Positions 43,669 through 53,139 of a DNA stretch of 64,000 nucleotides are shown here, one piece after another; the first letter of the stretch is position 1, and each line of letters opens with the position of its first letter. This DNA is from an uncultured Saprospiraceae bacterium (GTDB lineage Bacteria > Bacteroidota > Bacteroidia > Chitinophagales > Saprospiraceae). The notes under the pieces were generated by a model. That model was not told the origin of the DNA. It was given only the letters and a program-made list of their open reading frames with translations, and did not search any database. A program made the position numbers and the translations under genes. The stretch is taken from positions 1 to 64,000 of the forward strand of contig CALFDU010000040.1 of the NCBI GenBank assembly GCA_937950315.1, read 5' to 3'.

Positions 43669-44370
43669 TTGATTATATTTATAAAAAATTACTCTTTGAA
43701 ATTCACTTCACATGTAGCAATATTCTTTTTTGTCTGCCTATGTATTGTAGGCTGCCAAAATTCAGATGTTACAGACGCTACAACATCTGTGGTTCAAGCC
43801 ATACCTAACGAAGAAGTTTCTGATAATGAAGAAGTAGATTTAAGGGAGGCCTGGCAAAAGCCCAACCACATTCTTGATGAGATGGGTGACCTGTCAGCGA
43901 GAACGGTGGCAGATATTGGAGCGGGTACAGGTTACTTTTCATTCAGAATGATCGACAGGGCCGAGAAGGTGATTGCCATTGAAATTGATCGAGATCTGAT
44001 AGATCTCATGAAGAATCTTGCTTTTGCCTTACCTGTAGAAAGCAAAGGAAAATTTGAAACCCGCCTTGCTGAATCTGATGATCCGAAATTATCAAACGGT
44101 GAAGTAGACGATATTCTAATTGTAAATGTGGTTGGATATTTTGAAGACCGTATTGCCTATTTTAAAAAGTGCTATGATGGATTGAGTCAAAGTGGCAAGA
44201 TTCATATTGTCGATTATAAAGTAAGGCGCTTGCCGATAGAGGCTCCTGAATATGAAGACCGAGTCTATATTCATTTAATTGAAGAAGAATTGGAGGCAGC
44301 TGGTTTTAAGAATGTTGTGGTAGACGACACTTCCTTGGCATTTCAATATATGGTTCAAGCAGAGAAGTAG
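43669..44370 (+). CDS. Lipoprotein-type SAM-dependent methyltransferase
   Basis: A 233-residue protein with a lipoprotein signal (hydrophobic stretch ending CIVGC) and a class I methyltransferase domain from about 75 (VADIGAGTGYFSFRM, then an acidic AIEID). An exported SAM methyltransferase is unusual because SAM is cytoplasmic, though predicted lipoprotein methyltransferases of this kind occur in several bacterial genomes. The start is TTG at 43669, next to the Lrp stop; a second TTG at 43696 gives a shorter signal (MKFTSHVAIFFF) and may be the real one. Confidence 0.75.
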   Translation: MIIFIKNYSLKFTSHVAIFFFVCLCIVGCQNSDVTDATTSVVQAIPNEEVSDNEEVDLREAWQKPNHILDEMGDLSARTVADIGAGTGYFSFRMIDRAEKVIAIEIDRDLIDLMKNLAFALPVESKGKFETRLAESDDPKLSNGEVDDILIVNVVGYFEDRIAYFKKCYDGLSQSGKIHIVDYKVRRLPIEAPEYEDRVYIHLIEEELEAAGFKNVVVDDTSLAFQYMVQAEK

Positions 44371-44405
44371 GCATCTTTTGTAGGCAGTTTATTTGGTCTG
44401 CGTTA

Positions 44406-45593
44406 CTATTTTGTATTGTTTAAATTTTGAGCCAAAACCCATCCCATACTAAAACAAGCTTGCAGTAAATAGCCTCCTGTTGGAGCAAACCAATCTAACA
44501 TTTCACCAATCACATATGTGTCTGGAATTTTATGAAGTTGAAAACTTTCATCAATTTCTGTGAGTGCTATTCCTCCCAAACTTGAGATGGCTTTGTCCAA
44601 ATCATCTGTACCTACCAATGTGATGGGAATGGATTTAATAAACTCTGCCAATAGATCTAGATTGAGAAATGTTTCCTTATCAGAAAATTGCTTTATCAAA
44701 CCAATGGAAGCGCGATCAAGATTGACGTCTTGTTTGAGAATGTCTGTTATCTTCTTGAGCTTTGAATTTTTTAGTTTGGTTTTTATTTGATCAACCGTCA
44801 TTGTGGGTTTAAGATCGAGCTGAATAACAGGAGTTTTTCCTGTAAGAAAAGTATCTTGTATTTTTTGACTTAAAGCATATATGGCATTTCCTTCAAGTCC
44901 AAATTTTGTAATACACAGTTCGCCTTTCGCAGTTTCCGCTTCATAACTCACCGAAATATTTTTTAAAGGCTTGCCTTGATGCGTGTTGATAAAGTTAGTA
45001 TTCCAATCAACTTTAAATGCACAATTGGCTGCTCTGAATGATTTTACTTCGATGCCTCTTTTTTCAAAAAGCGTTTTCCATCTTCCATCCGAACCTGTTA
45101 CTTTCCAGCTCGCTCCACCTAAGGCAAAAATGATTATATCAAATGGGTCAGTTGTTTTTCCGTCGATGGTAATCAAGCCATCTTCATTCCAACCGGTCCA
45201 TTCTTTTTGGAGCTTGATGTTGCTGTTGTTTTCAATCAATCGAGCTTCTATTTTTTTTAGAACTTCTATGGGTTTCAAATCTGCTGACGGGAAGATGCGA
45301 TTGCTTGTGCCAACAAATGTGGGAACCTTGATGGAGTCAAACCAATTGATTAAATCAGTGTTGGAGAATGTGTTGATGATGGGAGCAATAAATGAAGATG
45401 GGTGGTATTTATGTATGAGGTTTTTTACCTCTGCCTTGAAACTTAAATTTAAACCCCCTTCCCCTGCCACCAAAAATTTTCTACCTATTGCCTTTTTCTT
45501 TTCAAAGAGGGTTACTTGATATTTTGCGGAATCAAGATTGGCTGCAAGCATGAGTGATGCTGGACCTCCTCCGATGATGGCAATTTTTTTCAT
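44406..45593 (-). CDS. HI0933/BaiN-family flavoprotein
   Basis: A 395-residue FAD-binding protein. The N-terminal IIGGGPASLMLAANL binds FAD, followed by GRKFLVAGEGGLNLS near 37-51, a hallmark of this family. The C-terminal part ends in GEMLDWFAPTGGYLLQACFSMG. It is close to the TIGR03862-type subgroup as remembered. Its reaction is unknown. Convergent with the methyltransferase gene. Confidence 0.87.
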   Translation of the reverse strand: MKKIAIIGGGPASLMLAANLDSAKYQVTLFEKKKAIGRKFLVAGEGGLNLSFKAEVKNLIHKYHPSSFIAPIINTFSNTDLINWFDSIKVPTFVGTSNRIFPSADLKPIEVLKKIEARLIENNSNIKLQKEWTGWNEDGLITIDGKTTDPFDIIIFALGGASWKVTGSDGRWKTLFEKRGIEVKSFRAANCAFKVDWNTNFINTHQGKPLKNISVSYEAETAKGELCITKFGLEGNAIYALSQKIQDTFLTGKTPVIQLDLKPTMTVDQIKTKLKNSKLKKITDILKQDVNLDRASIGLIKQFSDKETFLNLDLLAEFIKSIPITLVGTDDLDKAISSLGGIALTEIDESFQLHKIPDTYVIGEMLDWFAPTGGYLLQACFSMGWVLAQNLNNTK

Positions 45594-45835
45594 GTATGCG
45601 TTTTCAATAACTTTGTAAAGTTACTCTTCTCAGATGGTATTGGTATCAAGTATGTAGGTCTGATTTAATACGAAAATGCGGCCTCATTGGTATGTGCATA
45701 CTACAGTGGATCCAAACAAGTAGTTGTTACTGCATTATAACCAAAAAGACAAGGGTAAATATTATTTCAAATTTTCTACAGTTTTATTGACATGAAAGCT
45801 TAACTTGAAAGAACTATCAAAATAAAAATCAAACC
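45594..45835. other. Divergent intergenic region
   Basis: About 240 bases between the flavoprotein gene and the BNR/MopE surface protein gene. It presumably holds both promoters. No perfect -7 box, palindrome or small gene was found. Confidence 0.4.
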
Positions 45836-48800
45836 ATGCTTAGAACCTCCTTTTTTGTTGTTTCAGCCATTTTTCTTTTTATTTTTTTTCTACTTGTATC
45901 TAATAAGGAAGATGGCTATAAAAAGGCACCTCTTGAAAAAAGAATGGAAGCCAGAGCTGAGCAAGAGGTAATGATGACTAAAGATCCAAATACGGGTCTA
46001 ATTCCCCGAGAAGAATTGTTTAAAGCTAAGAAGGAAATCTTAAAAAACCTTAAGAACCAAGAGAGGTCGGTCAATGATTTGTTTTGGACAGAGAGAGGGC
46101 CGGATAACTTTGCTGGGCGTGTTAGAAAATTTGTCATTGATCCTGATGATCCATCGGGTAATACAATCTGGGCTGGAGGTGTGGCTGGTGGTTTGTGGCA
46201 GTGCACCAATGCGTTTGAACTTGATTACGAATGGAGATTGGTCAGTAGTTATACGGGTAATGTAGGCGTGTCGAGTATTATTTTTGATCCTGAGAATTCT
46301 GATATTATGTATGTTGGAACGGGTGAGGCTTATGTTTCTTCAATCGCCTATACGGGCGATGGAATATATAAATCTATAGATCATGGAGTTACTTGGAACA
46401 GACTTCCTAGTACAGAAAATGGGAATTTTCAATTTACACAAGACATGCTGATTGCGGAAGGTAGACTCTTTGCGTGTACTTTTGCCAATGGTATTATGAT
46501 GTCCGATGACGGAGGGGAAACCTGGTTGAAGTCACTAGGAAACGGTCAATTTGGATTTTCCAATAGAGCCAATCAAGTTGAATTGGCTGCAAATGGAGAT
46601 TTGTATGCGTCTATGGGTCTTGGTAATTCAGAAGATGGTATTTATAAATCTATAGATAATGGAAATACATGGTCATTTCTTAATCAACCCGTGTCTCAAT
46701 TTCAAAGAATTGAAATTGCAGTTGCTCCTAGTGATGCAAATGTGATTTATGCGATGTATGAAAATGGTCAGGGGGGAATTGATAATATATGGAAGTCTTT
46801 GGACGGTGGAAATACTTGGGAGGGATATGACGCTCCCACTGGGTTCAACCTCGATAATTTTGCAAGAAATCAAGCATGGTATGATATGGCAATCAATGTT
46901 CATCCCAATGATCATGAAAGAGTAATGGTCGGGGCTGTTGATCCTCATTATAGTGGGAATAGCGGTGAGAGCTGGACACAAGTTGGGCAGTGGTTCGGTG
47001 GTGGTGGATTTCCATTTGTCCATGCAGACCAACATTATATTTTGCCTGTACCAGGAAGCGATAGGGTACTTTTGTCAAACGATGGAGGTATTTATGTTTC
47101 TGAAAATGGATTTAGCGATACTCCCAACTTTTTAGGCATTACAAGAGGATTCAATATCACACAATTTTATTCATGTGCAATTCATCCAGAAGCGGGGCGT
47201 GATTATTTTTTGGGTGGCACACAAGATAATGGAAGTCATATTTTTGTTGAAGAAGGGGTGAATTCAACTTTTGAAATAACAGGTGGCGATGGTGGATTTT
47301 GTTTTATAGATCAAGACAATCCAGATATTCAAATAACATCTTTCACCTTTAATAGCTATAACGTTACTCAAAATAATTGGGGCACGAGAAGATTTTTTGG
47401 TTCAGAAGATACGGAAGGATCATTTATCAATCCTTGTGATTATGATGATAAATTTAATAGATTGTACGCAAGAGGCGAACAAGATTTTTTAAATATCATT
47501 GACGTTGATTCAGAAGAATTTATTCAACAATTTATACCTGGCCTAGGTAGTCCATTTGGTTTTAAAGTCCACCCGGTCAACGATCATGAATTATGGGTTT
47601 TTACCACAGATGGAAAAATTAAAAAAGTAAGCAATCTAGATAGCAACCCATTGGTAGAAGAATTTATCGATGTACCTGGAGTAGGCAGGAGTATTGAATT
47701 CCATCCTGAAGATCCAAATAAAATGATTGCGACTGTTTCAAATTTTGGAGTAGCGTCTGTTTACTTTTCTGGCAACGGAGGTATTTCTTGGACTTCTTGT
47801 GAAGGCAATCTTCCTAATATGCCAGTTCGATGGGCCGTATTTCATCCGGATTTGCCGCAAGGAGCATTTATTGCAACAGAATTGGGTGTGTGGTCTACAG
47901 AAACCCTTAATGGAGAATCTACGGTTTGGACTATCAGTGATGTTTTACCATTGACGCGTGTTGATATGCTTGAAATAAGAGAGGAAGACAATATGCTCAT
48001 TGCTGCTACACACGGAAGAGGAATGTGGACCGCTGAAATCGACTTTGAAATTGTAGATCTTGATGGAGATGGATTCTTTTCTGATGTCGATTGCGATGAC
48101 TCCAATCCTGAAATTAATCCCAATTCAGTTGAAATAGTATACAATGGAATCGATGATGATTGCGATAGTTTTACATTGGATGATGATTTAGATTTTGATG
48201 GTTTTGGCATCGAAGTAGATTGTGATGATCAAGATCCTAACATCAACCCAGGAACTGTAGAAATTGATGACAATGGTATTGATGAAAACTGTGATGGGCT
48301 TGATTTTGCTGTTGGGTGTACTACTTTTACTGGAGGGCCATTTCCTGTTATGCAAGCAGGAGGTCAATGTGCGGATGCCCCTATCCAAGGATATGCAGTT
48401 TGGTCCAATGAATCGTATAATGTAAATGACATGATTGATGGCCAAGCGTATGTTGTTCAACATTGTGAAAACTATGATCCAACAATATTTGAATCAAGAC
48501 TGACGGTTGTATATTATGACAGGCTCAGTGGAAATGTTGGTACTGCCATTGAAACAGCGGTTGGCTGTCACATTGAATTTGTGTATGAAGCGCTCTCTGG
48601 TTTTCCCGATATACTTATCATCATAAGTGAAATTGCCAACTGTGATGCCCCTTCAATACAAGTAGACAATGGTGTGTTGACCATAGCCTGTATTGTAGAA
48701 TTATTGGATAATGATGGTGATGGATTCTTTTCCGATGTAGATTGCGATGATGAGAATGCAGAAATCAATCCCGATCAGATCGAGTTAGCGTATAACGGAA

Positions 48801-49210
48801 TTGATGATGATTGTGATCCAAGTACATTGGATGATGATTTAGATGAAGATGGGTTTGGTCTGGCTGAAGATTGTGATGATACTAACGATCTGATCAATCC
48901 TGATGCAGAAGATATTATTGGGAATGGTATTGATGAAAATTGTGATGGCGTAGATGGAGTATCAGCAATCATAAATGGAGTGGAAGCAGAAGTTTCTGTA
49001 TTCCCAAATCCAACATATGATAAAATCTTCATGGAATCAAATATTGAAGGCCTTAGCTATGAGTTGTTTGACGTCAGAGGAAAGCGTGTCGAAAGTGGAG
49101 TATTTGGTGAAGAAGTTGATCTTTCAAATTTTGCAAGTGGTGCTTATCTGATGAAATTGGCAACGAATAAAAACGAGCAGGTTGCCATTCAATGGATTGT
49201 TAAGATATAG
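45836..49210 (+). CDS. Giant secreted BNR/sortilin-like repeat protein with MopE units and T9SS tail
   Basis: A 1124-residue exported protein. Its signal or membrane segment is at 1-22. A large beta-propeller region (about 80-740) has repeated Asp-box/BNR motifs such as SIDHGVTW, SDDGGETW, SIDNGNTW and SLDGGNTW, ending ATHGRGMWTAEI. Four MopE-type metal-binding units follow in two pairs (about 745-825 and 960-1040; DGDGFFSDVDCDD and GIDDDCD patterns), separated by a ~130-residue Cys-containing domain. A type IX sorting domain (FPNPTYDKI to QWIVKI) ends it. Possible roles are adhesion or glycan or peptide binding; the substrate is unknown. Confidence 0.85.
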   Translation: MLRTSFFVVSAIFLFIFFLLVSNKEDGYKKAPLEKRMEARAEQEVMMTKDPNTGLIPREELFKAKKEILKNLKNQERSVNDLFWTERGPDNFAGRVRKFVIDPDDPSGNTIWAGGVAGGLWQCTNAFELDYEWRLVSSYTGNVGVSSIIFDPENSDIMYVGTGEAYVSSIAYTGDGIYKSIDHGVTWNRLPSTENGNFQFTQDMLIAEGRLFACTFANGIMMSDDGGETWLKSLGNGQFGFSNRANQVELAANGDLYASMGLGNSEDGIYKSIDNGNTWSFLNQPVSQFQRIEIAVAPSDANVIYAMYENGQGGIDNIWKSLDGGNTWEGYDAPTGFNLDNFARNQAWYDMAINVHPNDHERVMVGAVDPHYSGNSGESWTQVGQWFGGGGFPFVHADQHYILPVPGSDRVLLSNDGGIYVSENGFSDTPNFLGITRGFNITQFYSCAIHPEAGRDYFLGGTQDNGSHIFVEEGVNSTFEITGGDGGFCFIDQDNPDIQITSFTFNSYNVTQNNWGTRRFFGSEDTEGSFINPCDYDDKFNRLYARGEQDFLNIIDVDSEEFIQQFIPGLGSPFGFKVHPVNDHELWVFTTDGKIKKVSNLDSNPLVEEFIDVPGVGRSIEFHPEDPNKMIATVSNFGVASVYFSGNGGISWTSCEGNLPNMPVRWAVFHPDLPQGAFIATELGVWSTETLNGESTVWTISDVLPLTRVDMLEIREEDNMLIAATHGRGMWTAEIDFEIVDLDGDGFFSDVDCDDSNPEINPNSVEIVYNGIDDDCDSFTLDDDLDFDGFGIEVDCDDQDPNINPGTVEIDDNGIDENCDGLDFAVGCTTFTGGPFPVMQAGGQCADAPIQGYAVWSNESYNVNDMIDGQAYVVQHCENYDPTIFESRLTVVYYDRLSGNVGTAIETAVGCHIEFVYEALSGFPDILIIISEIANCDAPSIQVDNGVLTIACIVELLDNDGDGFFSDVDCDDENAEINPDQIELAYNGIDDDCDPSTLDDDLDEDGFGLAEDCDDTNDLINPDAEDIIGNGIDENCDGVDGVSAIINGVEAEVSVFPNPTYDKIFMESNIEGLSYELFDVRGKRVESGVFGEEVDLSNFASGAYLMKLATNKNEQVAIQWIVKI

Positions 49211-49405
49211 TTGACGATATAAACTATAGCCTAGATATTATTTGATGCCATCGTAAGTAAATCTACTTCGACTGCATTAAATAATGCAACGCCCGATCTT
49301 CTTTTTCTTCAAGATTAATCAATGTATCGTATTAAATGCAGAGGATTTGGACGATGAATTCCATACTTGCGTAGATTTGTACCCAATTAACAAGCCATTA
49401 TCACT
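49211..49405. other. Intergenic region upstream of the outer-membrane barrel gene
   Basis: No gene is supported. It holds a short TGCATTA/TAATGCA inverted repeat near 49273, of unclear meaning, and the promoter region of the next gene. Confidence 0.4.
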
Positions 49406-49413
49406 TACCTTTG
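49406..49413 (+). promoter_or_regulatory. -7 promoter element of the outer-membrane barrel gene
   Basis: TACCTTTG is a perfect TAnnTTTG match, 42 nt before the ATG at 49456. It overlaps an earlier in-frame ATG at 49411, which therefore cannot be the start of this transcript. A TTTG at 49376-49379 is 26 nt upstream, slightly long for a -33 box. Confidence 0.5.
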
Positions 49414-49455
49414 TTTTATTACCACAAGAAACAAAAGAAAATTAGCTTCAAATCT

Positions 49456-51906
49456 ATGAGAGTTCTATTCAGCAACTTCAATTTAATATCCTTCATTGTT
49501 TTTTTGACATCCTATTCATCGCAAGCCCAAAATGCTCAGATCAAGGGTATTTTACAAGACGACCAAAATGAAGCGGTAGTCTATGCCAATGTATCCTTGC
49601 ACAGTAGCATTGATAGCAGTTTGGTCAAAGTCGAAACAACAGATGACGTAGGTATATTTACCATCAACGATGTAAAAGAAGGCAGCTATTTTATCAAAGC
49701 CAGTTATGTGGGTTTGGCCGATCTTGTTGTTCCTACTTTTGAAATCGAGGGTAGTGGTACTACAGATTTGGGTATTTTACAATTTTCAGTGGGAGGCACA
49801 GATCTTAGCGAAGTGGTGGTAACCGCAAAACGAGCTTTGGTTGAAGTAAAAGCAGATCGAACGGTTTTCAATGTCCAAGGAACCATCAATAGTGCTGGAG
49901 AAAATGCTTTGGCATTGATGAGAAAAGCACCTAGTGTAACGGTTGACAACAATGACAATATAAGTGTTCTAGGTCGGACTGGAGTCAGAATATTTGTCGA
50001 TGGAAAAGTATTGCCATTGTCTGGTGATGACCTTACAGCATATCTTCAAAGTCTTCCAGCAGAACAAATCGATAGAATCGACATCATTACAAATCCAGGT
50101 GCTAAATATGAAGCAGAAGGCAATGCTGGAATTATAGATATTAGATTAAAGCGCGATGATAGTTTTGGAACCAATGGTTCGGTAAGTGCAAGTTTTTCGC
50201 AAGGAAGACACAGTCAATACAATATCTCAAGCACTTTGAATTACCGAAATAAGAAAATGAACGTATTTGGGAATCTTGGTTTCGGAGAGCAAACAGGGTT
50301 TAACGATATGATTTTTGAAAGTTTTCAAAATAACTTCCTATTGGATGAAATAAACAATACAACTTATAATTCCACAAGTTTTAATTATCGTGTTGGTGCC
50401 GATTTCTTTATTGATGAAAAACAAACGATTGGATTTCTGATTGGAGGTTTGTTGAATGATCGAGGAAATACAAACGATAACATCATTGAAATTTCAAATC
50501 GATCAAATTTTAGCGTCATTGATTCTGTGCTGGTAGCTCGTAATACAGCAAATGGTGGTGGTGCCAATAATACTTTCAATATCAATTACAGATATGATAT
50601 GTCCAAGGATAAAAATTTGAATATTGACCTTGATTATGGCACATACAATAGCTTCTCAACTAGGTATTCTCCAAACAGGTATTATGAAACTACTGAGGAA
50701 GAAGTATTTTTAAGCGAACGAATCAATATCATCGCACCAGAAAATGACATTGATATCTATACAGCCAAAGTTGATTACGAACAACCATTGGCCAAAGGTA
50801 AATTGGGAGTTGGAGCGAAGGTGAGTAGAGTAGTGTCAGACAACACCTTTTTGTTTTCTGATGAGATTGATGGACAGGAGATTCAAAATGACCAACGTTC
50901 GAATGTTTTTAAATACGGAGAAAATGTATATGCTGGATATGCCAGCTACAATCAGCCGATCAATGATAAGTTGAGTTTTTCTTCGGGACTGAGATTGGAA
51001 CAAACGGATGCAGAAGGTATATTGACTCCTTTTGATTCAAATCTTTCAGAACCACCTGTTGTTCAGAATTATTTGAGTGCCTTCCCTAATCTCGGATTTT
51101 CATGGTCACCCAAACCAATGAGTTCATTCAATTTGGCATTTGGTCGTCGAATCAACCGCCCGGATTACAATGTGCTTAATCCTTTTGAAAATAGGTTGAG
51201 CGAACTTTCATTTGAAAAAGGAAATCCTAGATTGTTGGCAGAGATTGTTAACAATGTCGAATTGGGTTGGACCTACCAATATAGATACAATTTCAAGTTG
51301 GGCTATAGTAAAACAACCAATCAAATCACGAGACTAATTGCACCTGACTTGGTAGACAATCGGGCAAGCTTTATTACTTGGGCCAATTTGGCCGATCAAA
51401 CAGTTGTCTCTGGAAATATTTCTGCACCTATGCAGTTTGGCGAAAAGTGGAATGCTTTTTTCAATCTTAGTGCATCTTATATTGACAACCAAGCAGATTA
51501 TGGTGATGGGCAAGTAGTAGATGTGCAAGCATTTACCTACGTTATTTTTACACAACAAACCTATGCAATTACTAAAAAATTAAATGGTGAAGTTTCTGGT
51601 TATTACTCTGGGCCGGGAGTTTGGGGTGGTGTATTTAAATATGATCCAACCTGGTCACTGAATATTGGTTTACAACAGAAATTTTTAAATGATCAGTTGA
51701 ATGTCAAACTTGCCTTCAATGATATTTTCTATCGATCTTGGTGGCAAGGAACATCTAGCTTCAGCGGTTTAGAATCTTCTGGCGAAGGAAGAAATGATAC
51801 GCGAAGAGTCTCTCTAAGTTTGTCATACAATTTTGGAAATCAGAAAGTAAAGAGTCGTAATCGTAAGACTGGTATCGAAGAAGAAAGTAAAAGAGTTGGA
51901 AATTAA
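49456..51906 (+). CDS. TonB-dependent-receptor-like outer-membrane beta-barrel protein
   Basis: An 816-residue outer-membrane protein. The signal peptide covers about 1-25 (ending SSQAQ). A carboxypeptidase-regulatory-like beta-sandwich spans about 30-115. A plug domain (about 120-230) has GVRIFVDGKVLPLSG and QIDRIDIITNPGAKYEAEG, typical of the OMP_b-brl_3 group. A ~580-residue barrel of alternating strands follows. Family members are thought to take up peptides or act in envelope stress; the substrate is unknown and no SusD partner is adjacent. Confidence 0.88.
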   Translation: MRVLFSNFNLISFIVFLTSYSSQAQNAQIKGILQDDQNEAVVYANVSLHSSIDSSLVKVETTDDVGIFTINDVKEGSYFIKASYVGLADLVVPTFEIEGSGTTDLGILQFSVGGTDLSEVVVTAKRALVEVKADRTVFNVQGTINSAGENALALMRKAPSVTVDNNDNISVLGRTGVRIFVDGKVLPLSGDDLTAYLQSLPAEQIDRIDIITNPGAKYEAEGNAGIIDIRLKRDDSFGTNGSVSASFSQGRHSQYNISSTLNYRNKKMNVFGNLGFGEQTGFNDMIFESFQNNFLLDEINNTTYNSTSFNYRVGADFFIDEKQTIGFLIGGLLNDRGNTNDNIIEISNRSNFSVIDSVLVARNTANGGGANNTFNINYRYDMSKDKNLNIDLDYGTYNSFSTRYSPNRYYETTEEEVFLSERINIIAPENDIDIYTAKVDYEQPLAKGKLGVGAKVSRVVSDNTFLFSDEIDGQEIQNDQRSNVFKYGENVYAGYASYNQPINDKLSFSSGLRLEQTDAEGILTPFDSNLSEPPVVQNYLSAFPNLGFSWSPKPMSSFNLAFGRRINRPDYNVLNPFENRLSELSFEKGNPRLLAEIVNNVELGWTYQYRYNFKLGYSKTTNQITRLIAPDLVDNRASFITWANLADQTVVSGNISAPMQFGEKWNAFFNLSASYIDNQADYGDGQVVDVQAFTYVIFTQQTYAITKKLNGEVSGYYSGPGVWGGVFKYDPTWSLNIGLQQKFLNDQLNVKLAFNDIFYRSWWQGTSSFSGLESSGEGRNDTRRVSLSLSYNFGNQKVKSRNRKTGIEEESKRVGN

Positions 51907-51945
51907 TATTTCCTAATTTTCTGAATGTAGAATGTGGTGCTACAA

Positions 51946-52800
51946 TTATAAAATGCAATTGTCTTCCTCTTCTACAATTGTATTGGATAGGTTTAGTTGG
52001 ACATTTAGTGGCAATGAAAAATCGACATCCATTTCAATGGTTTCAAATTCATGCAGGTCATTACCATCAAAAGTAAACCCAACGACCGCATCTCTTGATT
52101 GAGTAGGAACATAAATTACTTTTTGGTTTTCAACTTGTCTCAATAATGAAAGACACAAATTGGTTTTGCCAATCGCATGATTGCTGTATAGACTTGTTTC
52201 GCTTATCACATTTAAAATTCCGGACTGGATTTTCGCAACTTTTAATATTCCGCCAATGTGTGGTGTTTGAATCCAAGCTATTTCCACAATGCCATCGTTG
52301 TCAAGATCATCAATCGCCACTATATTGAGCCAACGATTTTGGCTTCCGATTTCTAAAACTCGAGCATGTTCTATCAATTGATCGACAATGATCTTATAGA
52401 TAACAATACCTGCTCCTTTATTTACATCTGATCTTATCGTGATAAATTCCAATTGTCCATCCCCATCGACATCGTACATTCTTGGGCGGATGTCTTCGAA
52501 AACATAGTTGTCAGGAAGATTTAATTCGTAGGTATTCTCCTCTGAGGCTATGACGAGTTGGCCTCCTTCAATTTTATCCCCTAAGATGCCATGTCCGTAT
52601 CTTTCTGTTGGATTGGTGTAGCTCGCAAAAATGCTATTGTCGCTGCTTCTGCTGATTTGCTCTTCTGGCATTTGAGTGTAATTTTCTTGGATGCGTTCAA
52701 GAGGAGTTTTTATTCCTTCTTCTTTATTGCACGAAAGGCATAGCATGAGTATTAAACTCAGACAGAGAAAATAATTTGATTTGTAGCCTTTGATAATCAT
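51946..52800 (-). CDS. Lipoprotein with FG-GAP/VCBS-like repeats, hypothetical
   Basis: A 284-residue lipoprotein. The hydrophobic signal ends LMLCLSC with the lipidated Cys near residue 24. Two calcium-binding-like motifs of the FG-GAP/VCBS type are visible (DVDGDGQLEFI near 112 and DLDNDGIVEIAW near 168). Such repeats form beta-propellers in secreted proteins. Function unknown. Convergent with the barrel gene across 39 nt. Confidence 0.78.
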   Translation of the reverse strand: MIIKGYKSNYFLCLSLILMLCLSCNKEEGIKTPLERIQENYTQMPEEQISRSSDNSIFASYTNPTERYGHGILGDKIEGGQLVIASEENTYELNLPDNYVFEDIRPRMYDVDGDGQLEFITIRSDVNKGAGIVIYKIIVDQLIEHARVLEIGSQNRWLNIVAIDDLDNDGIVEIAWIQTPHIGGILKVAKIQSGILNVISETSLYSNHAIGKTNLCLSLLRQVENQKVIYVPTQSRDAVVGFTFDGNDLHEFETIEMDVDFSLPLNVQLNLSNTIVEEEDNCIL

Positions 52801-52923
52801 AGCTCAGATGGCTTTCTTATAAATTTAGACTAATAATTATAAAGAAGTAACCATACGGTTTGCTTTACATATGTGAATGTCAGATGTGTGTCATTGAACT
52901 ATTCGAATATGATGAAATTACAA

Positions 52924-53134
52924 TCAAATAAATTCTGGAGACAGTTGTAATGAAGCAGTTGAAAATTCAATTTCCTTGCCAATAGAATTGGGAATATATA
53001 CTTCGATAAATATAACCTGCTCTTTGGTTTCTAATTTATTGATTTCTTTCCTAATATGAGATAATTCTTGTGCAGAAGCACAAATAGAAATATTAAGAAA
53101 AAACAGTAAATAAAAGTTGGAAGAATGGTTGCAT
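52924..53134 (-). pseudogene. Small secreted protein gene with a one-base frameshift
   Basis: From ATG at 53134 the frame gives MQPFFQLLFTVF and then hits a stop. Removing one base from the six-T run (A6 at 53098-53103 on the plus strand) joins it to LNISICASAQELSHIRKE, a good signal peptide with cleavage after ASAQ, and a 69-residue product ending at TGA 52924. The downstream frame has no usual start codon of its own and reads clearly as protein. It is either a homopolymer sequencing error, a real inactivating mutation, or slippage control. It starts 5 nt after the stop of the upstream gene on the same strand. Confidence 0.6.
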
Positions 53135-53139
53135 TCTTC

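Noticed and set aside
49271-49290. TGCATTA/TAATGCA palindrome upstream of the barrel gene as an operator
   Set aside because: It is an AT-rich 7-base arm with no second copy, more than 100 nt from the predicted promoter.
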